Position numbers and translations under genes: made by a program
Shown here: in pieces, positions 38,878 to 50,700 of the stretch
How positions within the stretch are numbered: position 1 is the stretch's first letter
How the letters are laid out: every line of letters starts with the position of its first letter
Notes under the pieces: model-generated
What the model was told of the DNA's origin: nothing
The model's database searches: none
What the model saw: the letters and a program-made list of their open reading frames with translations, nothing else
Origin: Rotaria macrura
Taxonomy: Eukaryota; Rotifera; Eurotatoria; Philodinida; Philodinidae
Length of the DNA: 64,000 nt
Direction of reading: 5' to 3'
Assembly (NCBI GenBank): GCA_900239685.1
Contig: OENT01000277.1
Location: 1-64,000, forward strand

Positions 38878-40540
38878 ACAGCAATGCAATGCTTACCTTC
38901 TTATTGTATCACTGCGTAAGCTTATAAATTGAGAACTAACTCATAATAGCTACTTCTTCATTTTGAACAAGTATAAATTGATCTTCGATCGTATTCTTGC
39001 ATCCACTCACTCTCAGTGCCATAAAATGTTTATTTTTAAACAAACAGCACTCATTTTTTTAAAATTCTATCCTAATAGTATTCAAGCATATTTCGAGACA
39101 ACCACTCGTGCGTTTTCGACTACACTCAAATGAAATAAATCTTGTACCGAACGTGTGTGCAAGGGAAGAACTTTTCGGGCTGTGTACCAAATTACCCGTG
39201 TTTAGATTCTCTCCATTGATACAGGTTCGTTAAACACCTGTTTTTAAATTGTCATATTGGCACCCATATGAATACAGTGAAGTTAGAATGAAACAGAGTT
39301 ACAATGTAAAAACGAAAAAAAAAAGTTTTTATAATTTTCACACCATGGTGCAGATTTTGATTCACCATGCGTAGATAAGAGTCATTTGAAATTTTGCCTT
39401 GACAGTTTTGAAAAATTAAAAATTAGTATTACATGATTTATTGTTTACTTGAATTCAATGTTAAAATGTGGCAGTACTAACTTGAACAATTGCGATCTAG
39501 ATCCGATACTAACACTCTAAACGAAAAAAACTGGATTGTTCTATTGAACACGATGAGTCACTAATCAACTTTCGAATATTCTGATTATGAAAGTAATTTC
39601 CCCGGCTTGAACAAAATCGGATCGTGGATACTAAAAGAAACTACTTTTGAATAGTTCATTCAGTATCGACTTCATTTATTCATGATAGTCTTTATCAGCT
39701 TCTCACACTATATTGAATTTAGCATGTTTCACAGCTGCACTAAATAAATTCTATAATTAGTAGGAATACGAAAGAAAGTTCTATAAAAAATACAACAAGA
39801 AATAACTATGCAAACTTTTTCGAATAGTAGAACAGATCTGAAAATCAATTCATGGCATCGGATCAGCGAATGGTGAAGCAGTTCCAAATAAATTGAAGAG
39901 CCAAATTGTGTGTTAGGTCACCAAGAAGAACTGTAGTCTCAATTACAAGTAATTTGAATCATGAAAAAACAATTTCAGCGCAAATTTTGTAAAATTATGT
40001 GCCTTTCAAGTAACCGTGAAAGGTATGTATACAAGTAGCGTCTATCTAATGATAGACTGAGTCCCTTTTATGAAAAGTTCTATGAGCTCTTGGATAATTG
40101 AAAAAGATTCTAGTAATCTTTTGAACATATAAATCTCATGCTGTTCATGAAATAAGATAATTAATTTTGTTGTACCATACCTCAGGATCATTGGATAGGT
40201 ATATTGGCAAGTGTCTATGATAGCCCAGGACGAAGCTGCTCAAGAGGGTGTTATAAACCGTCTGACAACCCTCGTGATCAAAAGTAAGGATTCGAAGATC
40301 CCTTCTCCCTCCCGCTAAAACTTAATTAAGTAGCACTTTAACTATCCAAAGGCGTCGGAATCCCAGTACTCCGACCAGGGTCGCGATCATTCCGACATCC
40401 GACAACTTCCTATTGGAATCCAATATCCAGGATTGTGACAACTTCCAGCGGATTTCTATATGATTCGATAGTTTCACAATAGGATCCAACGGAGTTCACG
40501 AATTGGATCAGCAGTCCAGACTCTGGACTCCAGAGTCGTC
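38878..40540. other. Intergenic with a GC-richer patch
   Basis: Apart from the LPMO 3'UTR there is no gene. The stretch 40190-40540 is clearly less AT-rich than the surrounding DNA and full of GGA/TCC words, ending in a perfect small hairpin at 40519-40537. It has no open frame of note and may be an old repeat or promoter region for the frame beginning at 40646. Confidence 0.4.
39134..39139 (+). terminator. Poly(A) signal candidate of the LPMO gene
   Basis: The first AATAAA hexamer downstream of the LPMO-D8C stop, about 255 nt into the presumed 3'UTR. Confidence 0.35.
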
Positions 40541-40547
40541 TATAAAA
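40519..40547 (+). promoter_or_regulatory. Hairpin plus TATA-like box
   Basis: GACTCTGG-ACT-CCAGAGTC is a perfect 8-bp stem with a 3-nt loop (40519-40537). TATAAAA follows 3 nt later (40541-40547). A small open frame starts about 100 nt downstream at 40646. Promoter function is inferred from layout only. Confidence 0.3.
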
Positions 40548-40645
40548 TCTTATGTCAAATTTTTCAGTCGTCAAACTTCTCTTCATTATTTATCATATAA
40601 TTGATGTAATCTTTCTTCACAAATAATATCAATGTGAATGCCAAT

Positions 40646-40945
40646 ATGATATTTCACTATTTTTTATTATCTTTTTCGCGCTTTGCAGACACATACAAAA
40701 AACAAATTAATTTTCTTCATAAGACTCTTTATTTCATAAAAGAGAATAATCCAGAGGGCAGTCCTCTAGATTGCATAGATAATCTTAAGTCAGTCGATTA
40801 CTCTTATTGTGTTGAGATGTGTGCTGAGAAATTCTTGCTTATTCTTAAAGAACAAATCATGAAATCCTATTTTTATCAAGGTATTCTTCATCTTTTTGCC
40901 GGTTTAACACGACAAATGAATAGGAAAGTGAATTTAATCGTTTGA
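40646..40945 (+). CDS. Hypothetical small protein
   Basis: A 99-residue frame from ATG 40646 (MIFHYFLLSF...). It begins with a hydrophobic stretch that could be a weak signal or anchor, then a soluble-looking part with KKQINFLHKTLYFIKENNPEG, three cysteines (DCIDN, SYCVEMCAE) and a helical end. No family recognised. Favouring a gene: a TATA-like box about 100 nt upstream and less biased composition than neighbouring frames. Against: small size and no clear poly(A) signal. It may instead be one exon of a fragmented gene. Confidence 0.3.
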   Translation: MIFHYFLLSFSRFADTYKKQINFLHKTLYFIKENNPEGSPLDCIDNLKSVDYSYCVEMCAEKFLLILKEQIMKSYFYQGILHLFAGLTRQMNRKVNLIV

Positions 40946-41399
40946 ATGATCTGTTTCTTGCAACATCTTTCGTTGCTCACGGGCATCAATAACAGGATTT
41001 ATCTCTAGAAATTCATACATGTTGAAGAAATGTGAAAAAATCATCCACAAAAAAGTTCTGATCATTTTACATCTCTTCTCTCGGCTCTGACTCCATATTA
41101 GAAACATCAATTGAAAGCATATAAACATTTTCTTTTCAATCATAGATCCTGGTTAGCATGGAGAAAAGCTTTTAGAAGAGCAATGTTATAAAAATCGACT
41201 CATTCTGTAATCCTGTGTTACGCTAGCGTCGTTTGTTACAATATACACGATAGATTGAGAACAAAGAATTCCGAAACTATTATATTAAATAGAAACCAAG
41301 CACTGTTCGGTTCTAGTATTCATCGATTTTATTTTGAAGTTTGAAAGAATAGGAAACTATTCGATGAAAACTAGGAAAGAAAAAACCTCCTTCTTTGAA

Positions 41400-42998
41400 T
41401 TAAAATTCACGAACAATCATAAAACGATCTTCATCTTCTGAAAAAGTCGGATCGAGTAAGATCGTTTTGAATTCTAGATGAGTTTCATTGTATATGTAAA
41501 GTTTACCAAAACCAAACGTTGCATATCTCAAGTGTGACCATTCCGGTTGTGGCAACCACGTCTCATTTATAAGTGCACCAGCCATACCGATGGTCAAATG
41601 AACTGGACTTGTTTGATCAGCTGAAGTTGCATTGTGCTTGTATAGTTTTCCGTCAGCTGAAAAATGTTCTCGATCTGTAAATTTGTTGAATTTTACCGGT
41701 GTTGTTCTCTCGTAACAATGCATATGACCCCAAACAGCGAGATCGACTCCGTATTTAACCAATAGTGGCTCAAGTTCTTCTTGTAATCGGCCTGCATTTG
41801 CTCCCTCGTCTGATGTGTACATTGGTCGATGACCAACAACAATAAGCCATGGTCGTCGTTTGAATTGCCATTTTTGTCGGTATTGCTCGAGTGCGTTCTC
41901 AATGAACAACCGTTGTGACGAACCATCTGTGTAGTTGTGCTCAGTCGAAATGAATATCCATTGAACTAGATTAGTTTCCAATGCAAAATAGAAATTTCCA
42001 TCTACTTCTAGAGGCGTAGGATCTGTTTTCGAAGGCATGAAAAATCGTGTTCGGTAACTTGTAAAATTGAAGTATTGTTCATGGTTGCCAGTCGCAGTCA
42101 TATATGGCATTAGACTTGCGATTGGAGCGATCTGATTCATGAACAAATCCCAGACTGTTTGAATTTCGATTTTTCCTCCTGTTCCACCATAGGCAATATC
42201 TCCAACATGGACAACGTAATCAGGTTGCTCATCTTTGTTATTCATGAAATCACTGACAATAGCTTTCATTACTTCGATTCCCATCGGCATAAATGTGCCC
42301 ATGTCGCCATATATATAGATGATTTCTCTTTGTTCTTGTTCTTGAATTTGCATGGTTTTAAATGTCCACATAGCGTTTGAGAATATGTACGGAATTGTTT
42401 TCTCGTCTGGTTCTATGAATCCAAGCTGGTAACTATATTTTGTTCCCGGTTGAAGATTATCGATCAAAATATAATGAATCCAATGATGCCAACCGTTAAC
42501 ATTGTAAGTTGTTGTGTTCCCAATGGCAATGCATCCTTGATCACAGTACTTAATCATCGGTCGAAGATTTGCAGTTGGTCGCTCCGGTGTAACGAATGAT
42601 ATAAACATTTGATTGTGTACATTGTGTGTGTATGATAAATGAACTTGTTCCGGATCCAGGCCATGATAGATAATATTCGGTATCTGATTTTGTAAGCCGT
42701 ACAATTCGTAGTAGGTGCGTTTCAGATCATCAATAACCAGATAGTTACGTGTTAAATCCCTACTATATTTAAAAATTAACTTATCAAGCATCTCTGTTGT
42801 TGCTGGAGTCATAAATGAAGATGATAAAGCAAGAGGATCGAATTTTTCTTCGTAAAATCGTTCGAAAAACATGAGAAGTTCATAATTTGTCGCTTTCCCA
42901 TCATGGTCAAGATCGATCAGGTCAAAATAAATCTGCAACTGATTGCTACAATCACCCGAGACGATCAAAAGAAAACTTATAACAAGCAGTGAAAACAT
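41400..42998 (-). CDS. Secreted purple acid phosphatase with N-terminal EF-hand
   Basis: 532 residues, single exon. Residues 1-17 are a signal peptide. Residues 24-46 form an EF-hand: the 12-residue calcium loop runs D29-x-D31-x-D33-G34 to E40. Then an N-terminal fibronectin-like domain (about 108-215) and the metallophosphatase domain with all five purple acid phosphatase blocks: GDMG (D232), GDIAYGG (D267, Y270), GNHE (N305, H306), GHRPMY (H390) and GHMHCYER (H425, H427). Y270 is the iron-bound tyrosine that gives these enzymes their colour. It would hydrolyse phosphate monoesters at acid pH, in lysosomes or outside the cell. It resembles the long plant/animal ACP7-type enzymes, which to my knowledge lack an EF-hand. 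The fusion is in one uninterrupted frame, so it is not an assembly join of two exons. Upstream (minus strand) an AG acceptor lies near the ATG. Confidence 0.9.
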   Translation of the reverse strand: MFSLLVISFLLIVSGDCSNQLQIYFDLIDLDHDGKATNYELLMFFERFYEEKFDPLALSSSFMTPATTEMLDKLIFKYSRDLTRNYLVIDDLKRTYYELYGLQNQIPNIIYHGLDPEQVHLSYTHNVHNQMFISFVTPERPTANLRPMIKYCDQGCIAIGNTTTYNVNGWHHWIHYILIDNLQPGTKYSYQLGFIEPDEKTIPYIFSNAMWTFKTMQIQEQEQREIIYIYGDMGTFMPMGIEVMKAIVSDFMNNKDEQPDYVVHVGDIAYGGTGGKIEIQTVWDLFMNQIAPIASLMPYMTATGNHEQYFNFTSYRTRFFMPSKTDPTPLEVDGNFYFALETNLVQWIFISTEHNYTDGSSQRLFIENALEQYRQKWQFKRRPWLIVVGHRPMYTSDEGANAGRLQEELEPLLVKYGVDLAVWGHMHCYERTTPVKFNKFTDREHFSADGKLYKHNATSADQTSPVHLTIGMAGALINETWLPQPEWSHLRYATFGFGKLYIYNETHLEFKTILLDPTFSEDEDRFMIVREF

Positions 42999-45411
42999 TG
43001 TCTCTACTATATGCCTAGTGTTTATTGAAAAAAAATCACAAACAATTGCTTAGTTGAGTGAGAATCAAGACAGCTGTTTCAGTGTTAATGTTTTAGGTTA
43101 TCAAAAGTGCATCTATTTTCTGGTCATCTATCTTGATGCACACTTATGAAATACGGGTCCTTGAAAGCTAAATGGCAGACATCAGAACTGTAGACCGAGG
43201 TAACCGATACAATCCAACCCAAAATTTTCAATTGAATTAAAATCGCAATATTCTCATCGATAGTCATTATCTCTGCTTACATATTCCCAAATACAAAGCA
43301 TCAAGCTGTATTCTTAATCTTTTATAAGTATGAATTACACAAGGTATACTTAAGTTAGTGGATTAGCCTTATTTTCTTCGTTGAAGCATAGAATAAATTT
43401 GTAAATTATATTTCGAATACAAACCTTTGTGGAAGTTGATCGAATGGCATGCTTAATCAATTACTGAAATAAACATAATAGAAAGCACTCAATAGAATAT
43501 GTACTTAATGAAAAATAAATCATGATAATATCCACCGTTTCAAGCAGGCGATTCCATTATTGAGTGACAAGTTTAGAAATCAAAAGAAATTGAAATAATT
43601 ACCTATTGGACAACTAACTTCGAACATTTGGGAAGAAAACATATAGGACTTAAGCTTCTTCGATTCCGAAGTTTTATGGCAGGCATGAACATGATTTTCA
43701 TGCATGATCTTCATAATTACTTCTATTACTATCATTGTATGACTTTGATACTCATCGAAAAATGAGTGAGGTAGCATTTAACAATTTCCCCCAACTAACG
43801 AGCAACGTTCAATTATATGCAATAATGAAATGAGTACTAGACTTATCATGCGATATTAAGAAAAGTATTCTCTCAATCGATCGAAGAACTTTGTGCTTGT
43901 CTATGCTGCATTGGATCGTGTCTGTAAAATAAACAGCACAAATCGATGTATTTCATTTGCAGACGATGGACAAAACAAATATGTACATAAAAGAAAACAT
44001 ATATTCTGAAAATAAGTTCGGTTATTTTTCTTTTAGATGAACTCAATATAACTAAGAATACCTTTCAAAGATTTATCATTCATTGTAGATCTATTTTCAA
44101 TAATGATATCATTCGAAAATAAGGATATTAAAATCTGTAAACATAATTATTCATGAAACGGGACTTTCCCATGTTTTAAAGTTTCATAATAAAAAATTCG
44201 AATGCCAACAAACGAAAAAGGGTCAATGACAAAATTTCGCTTCAATATTTAGACATCATCATGTTAGAAGAGAGAAACGATGATTCATCGGGTAGTACAA
44301 CGAAAGTAAAAATCTCTTACGTTTACTATTCTAGTGTTGAATTCTATCGTATGACTTTGCCAAAGACTTAAACTAGACGCATCGGTTCTGTTTCGCTCTG
44401 ATACAGTTTGCTCTAGTAGTGATAGATAAATTTATTTGAAGCATTATAGTTCGTATTTGTATTTCTCAAAGCGGAATCAATAATTATTGTTCATGTATTT
44501 TTACGAACGAAAATCGCATCTGTTTCTCTACATCCAAACAAACGTTTATAGCTACATACTTCATATTCGGCTTCTCCTCGTCAATTAAAGATAAAATATC
44601 TTAACTGTGTATTTTTGTTGAATTCTGCAGTATCTCTTGGCAAATCTTTCTCTACCATGTGAATATTGAGTACTTATTTTTCACTGGTTTCTTCTTTTTA
44701 GCTGCATTGCAGGATCCGTGTGTAACTATTACATTGTAGAAAAAAGTATTGTACGTCATATTCTTAAAATTTGACAATCTGATCATGTATGCTATTATCT
44801 TTGATTAACTACTACTATACCCTCCATGTACTATATTGATACATTTCTCATTGTTTTTAATTGCAATTCAAGACTGACGACATGAACACATATCGAGTAA
44901 TTTGAATTTTCATGGTCAACTGCCTTATGAATTGTAGAGTTTCAGCATCTGTCTGTCCCTTAAAACTTGCTGTGAGTCAATCAAAATTTTTAATGTATCT
45001 AACAATCGATGGCTCATTTTTCGAGTTAACGATAATACAACTAATTGATGCAGCAGTACTCCTCTATAGGGTATGTGCCATTGTGAGAAAAATCAATAGA
45101 AAATCCATCGCATTTAGATATTATTTCATGAAAATCTCGGTATCGAAACAGTCATGATCTCTCTCGAGTATCGAAGCAGAGTATAGACATACATTGTCTT
45201 TTCCCAAGCATCATAATTCTAACATATAGGTCCATATTTTCCCCTTGCTCCTATCTACATCACATCCTGAATCTTAGTATTTTTAATTTTATGCTTTGCT
45301 CAGAAATTATTCAGATCATTTTATTATTTTCTGTCCACACAAACACTATATCTAATATATGATTAAATGAAATAGAAGTAGTTCAATGAATAACCATGTA
45401 ATTTTGGCACT
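42999..45411. other. Intergenic between two minus-strand genes
   Basis: The part next to 42999 should hold the phosphatase promoter. I see no further gene; short frames at 43580-43777 and 44912-45157 have no motifs. Confidence 0.5.
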
Positions 45412-46389
45412 TTAATCCACGATTTGCTTGCTGACACCAACTGGAAGCACCCCTTTACGAAGAGCCATGTTCAACAAGAAATCAACAAACCAGGCAGGAC
45501 ACATTGATAGTGGGAAAAAAACCAGACTAGATTGCCATCCTGGTCGATAACGAATTCGTGGTTGCGTGCTCATGACAGCATGTCGAATAGCTTCTATTAC
45601 TTTTCTGGGATCCTCAGCCATTTTCATAAGTGCATTGCTTTCTAGTTTCTTCAATTGCTGTTGAAAAAACGCATCACCCCATCGTTCTTTGACATCACTG
45701 CATAGACTTTCCCATAATTGACGTGCTACTCGATCATGTCCATCGACGATTGGTGTTCGCATAGCACCGGGCTCCACTACACTCACTCGTAGACCCCATA
45801 CAGCCATCTCACGCCGAAGACAATCCGAAAATGATTCTAGAGCGAATTTCGAAGCACTATATGCAGCTGTGCTCGGTCCAGATAAGAAGCCCGAAATCGA
45901 GGAAACATTTACAACCCGTGAATTTCGTTTGGCTACGAGTAGAGGTAAAAACTTTTTTGTCATTGCGACATGTCCGAAAAAATTCACGTCCATCGATTTG
46001 CGCATACTATTCATGGTAATCCAATCGATGAGACCATTTTCACTGATGCCGGCATTGTTCACGAGAGCATGAAGTGTATCAGTTTTTTCTCTAACCATAG
46101 CATAAGCCGAATCGATCTGATCTTCGCATGTTATATTAATACAAAAGACAGTTGCTTGCGATGAGAGACAGCTAGCAAGGGAATCTCGACTTGCTTCATT
46201 TAGTACACCGGCGATTACATGAAAGCCTTGTTTGTCTAATTCAACAGCCAGAGCATTACCAAAACCAGAGTCACATCCAGTTATAAGCACATATTTTCCT
46301 TGAGTTTTTATGTCAGGTGAAGGAATAAAGTACTTGTACACTTGGTAAGCAACATAGGAGAGAATTAGTAAAGCTACCAAACCAAACAT
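45412..46389 (-). CDS. Short-chain dehydrogenase, retinol/steroid dehydrogenase type (SDR9C-like)
   Basis: 325 residues, no introns. Residues 2-20 form an N-terminal membrane anchor, expected at the ER. The NAD(P)-binding motif TGCDSGFG is at 37-44, the NNAG structural motif at 111-114, catalytic Ser in NVSSISG (about 164-165), and YSASK at 177-181 with the catalytic Tyr177 and Lys181. TGCDSGFG and the PG(A/S)-x-(R/K)T block after the active site are typical of RDH16, HSD17B6 and BDH1 relatives, which oxidise or reduce retinoids, steroids or 3-hydroxybutyrate. The exact substrate cannot be told. All catalytic residues are present and length matches the family (about 320). Confidence 0.88.
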   Translation of the reverse strand: MFGLVALLILSYVAYQVYKYFIPSPDIKTQGKYVLITGCDSGFGNALAVELDKQGFHVIAGVLNEASRDSLASCLSSQATVFCINITCEDQIDSAYAMVREKTDTLHALVNNAGISENGLIDWITMNSMRKSMDVNFFGHVAMTKKFLPLLVAKRNSRVVNVSSISGFLSGPSTAAYSASKFALESFSDCLRREMAVWGLRVSVVEPGAMRTPIVDGHDRVARQLWESLCSDVKERWGDAFFQQQLKKLESNALMKMAEDPRKVIEAIRHAVMSTQPRIRYRPGWQSSLVFFPLSMCPAWFVDFLLNMALRKGVLPVGVSKQIVD

Positions 46390-46830
46390 GTGGAATAATG
46401 TGATGAATTATTGTCGTAGTACTGCTAATGAGAATATTTCTCTTAAACTGCGCACAAGATAAAAGCAAGATAATATCTACAATACGAAAAATAAAATATC
46501 TATTTAGTATAAATTAAACATTTTCATATTCGTTCGACGTTTTATTCGATTGAAAATCGCAATATTGTGGCGTACCCCTGATTGGTCCCCTATTACGTCC
46601 CACATCAACTGGTCCCTCCTTAATTGATTCCTGATTCGTCCCCTGATTTTTTCCTCCAGATTCGTCTCTTGTCTAAGTTCGTCCCTCCCAGATTCGTCCC
46701 CACTCTAAATTGGTCCCCTTTTATATTAATTACAGCTTGATTTCAAAAACCATGAATTTCTAATGTCAATTTTTTGAAAATACAGCATAATTCAGGGATC
46801 GATGATAATAACGCGTGGAGTCAACACTTC

Positions 46831-47106
46831 CTATTGCAGAAAAATATAAACCGGTTTATGTGCCCGGATTTGCGACTCTAGCCAATAGGATTTCTTGAGC
46901 ATATATTTTGGGAATTGTAGTTGTTTCTTCTCGTTCTCTTTTTTTTTCATATTTCCGAGAGCGTCATCCATAATAAGTTTACTTCCATCTGACAAACAAG
47001 ATGGAGTATATGCATTTGGTTCACGAGCAATCACAGTATTATCTCGAGACAAAGAAAGCGTTCTCTTAGAATTTCGTAAACGACATCGCCATTCTACTAC
47101 TGTTTC
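46831..47106 (-). pseudogene. FLYWCH-like zinc finger fragment
   Basis: Open minus-strand frame of about 90 codons without an ATG at its head: VVEWRCRLRNSKRTLSL, then DNTVIAREPNAYTPSC, and a lysine-rich helical tail. The spacing W-x-C...V...(H) is reminiscent of FLYWCH fingers, which occur in MULE transposases and in rotifer gene families, but the second Cys and the final His pair are not intact. It lies inside the transposon at 46568-47699, so it is probably a captured or residual transposon fragment. Weak assignment. Confidence 0.25.
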
Positions 47107-47250
47107 CGTTCACGTTTGAGAGTATATTGAAAACCATTATAGTTTAAAACCTTACCTGTCCGTTCTGTTGAAGTAAAGCTAAGCATATTTCAATATGTTT
47201 TCAACTAAGAAATGTGGATAGTGAAAATATATCGATCAGCCACCTTTATA

Positions 47251-47402
47251 GGGTAACAATAATCGGCCGAAGCCGAAGCAGAAGACCGAAGTTCATGATT
47301 CGCCGTTTTAAAAATTTGACACCTGGTGACATCTACTGTAACGAATCAACGCATTAGAAAACTTCGGTCTTCTGCTTCGGCTTCGGCCGATTATTACTAC
47401 CC
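47251..47402. mobile_element. 152-bp palindromic MITE with 9-bp target duplication
   Basis: Begins GGGTAACAATAATCGGCC and ends GGCCGATTATTACTACCC. The arms, rich in CGAAGC words (gccgaagccgaagcagaaga and complement), are nearly perfect inverted copies of about 43 bp. It is flanked on both sides by the exact 9-mer ACCTTTATA (47242-47250 and 47403-47411). A 9-bp duplication is characteristic of Mutator-like transposition. It sits inside the larger element at 46568-47699 and so is younger. Confidence 0.85.
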
Positions 47403-47707
47403 ACCTTTATATATTTATTCATCACATGTATCTTTCTTATAGGGTAACGGGTTATACCAAAAGAAATGAATTCAATTCTCATTGTCACTAGCTGTGCATA
47501 TAGACAGTGCGAAGAATGAACATTCAAATGTTAAATAGAGTGGGGACGAATCCGGAGTCAATTAAACAAAAACAAAACTTTTGCTAGGGACGAATTCGGA
47601 ATATATTTTCACCAACTTTTCTACGACGGGGACGAATTAGGACTCTTTTTGTTGGCTCCGAGTTTGGAGCAATTAAAAAGGGATGAATCAAGAGTAATCC
47701 AATACTG

Positions 47708-50700
47708 TTCACATGAAATATATAATTTATATCAGTACAGCAAGCTTAAGTGGTTATGCATACCAATGATCATCGCAAGTTCGACCAATTACATTTGAGC
47801 AAGAGAAAAAAGAATATTTCCGTATTTCTATTTATTTCTGGAATACATAAAAATACGTAGAAATATTTAGAAATACGAAAATATGCTTTGTCCCCTCTGT
47901 ATCTGAAACATAAATGTATCAATTAGTTTTTCTATCAGTCACTCTTTCTTACTTCTAAGCAAGATGCCAGTTCTAATATGTACAAAGGGTCACAGAATAA
48001 CCAATCCGAATAATATAAAATCACATATAGATGAAATTATTTTGTTATTGTAAAATAAAGGCAAAGATTTTGCGTCTGATACGTTATCTGCATACATCGG
48101 TAATATATGCGTTAGTGTGTACATTATATGGTTTCTTGCAATGTGACAACCATTACTTATTTGAGTGTTGATGCGTCGTTGTTTTTTTCCCGTTCTTCCC
48201 ATATGTAAACTATAAATAGCCAACGCTAATAAGAAGCTGAAAAATATACGTAGCTTGTCATTTTTTCTTTTCTACTTGCCTGCGATATAGAACGTGCGTC
48301 TCTCAATGAAAGAAGAAGTCTGATTTATGTAGTTGATTACCAGTCGAAGAGCGAAATATATTCTTCTAACTTACTTTCTAGATCTCCCCCTAATAGTGTT
48401 TTCAAGTAGTGTTTTTAGGAACATTCAAAATTCTTTCATGATTCAACTGACAGTATTCCTTATCGTATGTGTCCAATTTCAACGAAATTAGAAAAAGAAA
48501 ATGCAACTTTCTTTGTACGAATCTACCTCGTTGTGTTCTACTCTTTTTGACTTTATTGATATCAATAAGTTAATAAGCACGGTGTCCACAACATGAATCA
48601 CCTTTTAATGAGACAAAAAGGGCACAATTATAGACTTGCTGAGAATAATCAAATATAGATATGAATCAATAGAACATTAGTATATACCATTCATACTATT
48701 CATTGATAAGCTCAATTCACAAATTATATCACTGACTGTCTTTTTCGATGATTCAGCCTTTAAAATTGGATACAACATCTATCGTCGAGACCAGTAGACT
48801 TTTCAAGATCGTTAATTGCCGTATAGCCATGATCAAATTTAGATAATCGAACAGTAATCCATAAAGGATATTTCAGCACGTTTGTTATGCACATTTAACT
48901 CATAAATCAAGCTGTGATAGAGACTTGTCGGTTTTGAGATTTTCCTACCGGTAGAAGATGTTTTATCAAACATGTTTAATACTGTCTACGGATGTCTAAA
49001 ATCTTTAGTTATATATATCAAACAAATTTCATCTTCTCCTTACGATTCCTCTTGCAAGTACAGCATTTGTAAAGTGCGGTCGAAATAGACTGCATATAAG
49101 TCGTCATTCATTACATTTACAAACTTTGAAATTAGTCTCAAGTCATGCATGCATGCAACTGGGACAACACTCTAATCAATAGTCCAGTGTACCATCACAT
49201 CTCTTCAAGCTAAATATGACTCAATTATTTATCTTGTTTAAAAAGGTAAAAAGCGAAATATTCTAAATATACCAGGCAAGTAATTTTCATGAGAAATAAT
49301 TAGACCTCGAGAAGCAACAATGCGTCGTACTAAGTAAAGATGTTAGTCGGCAGATTGATCGACAATGGCTCATCCTTCTGAAAGTTGGCTTTATCATTAT
49401 TTTCAAATATTACTATTGAATTGTGGCAATAGGTTGTTCAATGAATGTTTACTATTTGAAAAATAAAATAGTCAATATTAAAGTCAATATGATAATTAAA
49501 ATTTCTAACTCAGAGCACTTACCTTGGGTTAAAAATTATGTTAATCGATACCATTGATTTGATAATAAGGCCCTATCTCATAACCTTGATATTAGCTGAT
49601 ATCGGTCATGAGATCATTGCAGAGCTTCTAGCAGCATAGGAACCCAATGTTCGATCATCAATGAATTGAGAGACGATGCGCATAGTTCATGACCTCATCA
49701 TTGACAGAGTAAGGAAAACACAATTTGAGAATAAAATCGAACACATGCGCACGGTTCATCGAAAGAGATAGAAAAAAAACTGGTTCGAAGAAACGAGAGA
49801 AACATTCCACCATAAGAGATTATGTAGACTTCACATAAACATGTTAAACTACACAAGCTTCTTATGCTGATACTATTATCACACCAATCAATTACTTTTC
49901 TTCATCCTCTTTAAACGAATGAATAAAGAGTAGCTTGATAGATAGTTTTAATAGTGTCAAACGACGCATGAACAGAAGTTTCCGTAGGAAATCCAGACAG
50001 TCAAATAATCGACTTCATATCCTTTATTCTTTCAGCTTCCAGATAGTGACAACAACTATTGTCATTAGTTGGCAAATTGTTCTCATAATTTTTGATATAA
50101 ATTCATGAAATTTCTCAACTATGATTTTAAAATACCCTTTCACACAACTTTACCGTTATTATTTAATTCGATATTTATGGAATTATATGTATTTCTTTCA
50201 CAGAAACTAGTGATGCGTCGACAAAGACTGAAAAGCAATTGTTTTTCTATTTAGACATCTATCAATTTCAGCATCGTTTCAGGTGCAGAGAATTCATAGT
50301 TTTTAAAATATGAATAAAAAATCAGCATTGTTTCAAAATGTGGATGTATTTTAAGGAAGCACTTATCCTGAAATTAATACTGAAAACCTTCACCTACAAT
50401 CATGTGATTGTTGAAACGATTTACTAACTTTCATAATTAATATCAAGAAGAAGAACGGACGTAAGATCATCAAAATTATGATCGATCGAATTCCGAAGCA
50501 TGTCTGGTGCTTTATAAAAATTTCAAAAATATTATATTTAACAGACAGACCTTACCTTAAAGATTCTTAAAAAACCAGCAGTAGTTTCATAGCTAACTGC
50601 GTTTATCTTGTAAAAACTCGATCCAGAGAAGTCATAGGTAGCATTCATGATTCAATAAATGTCGGAATAGTTTTACAAAGAAATGTTAAAAAAACAAGTA

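Larger units (their letters stand above)
46568..47699. mobile_element. Non-autonomous or decayed DNA transposon with subterminal repeats
   Basis: Ends match in inverted orientation (TGGCGTACCCCTGATTGGTC at left; the complement of ...GAATCAAGAGTAATC at right). They are flanked by CAATATTG (46560-46567) and CAATACTG (47700-47707), an 8-bp target duplication with one mismatch. Both ends carry several copies of ATTCGTCCC in inward polarity (near 46640, 46660, 46680, 46692 at left; 47545, 47590, 47628 at right), including a 17-bp inverted pair AGAGTGGGGACGAATC. Such subterminal repeats and 8-9 bp duplications are seen in hAT and MULE elements. The interior holds a broken FLYWCH-like frame and a nested 152-bp element. 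Confidence 0.6.
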
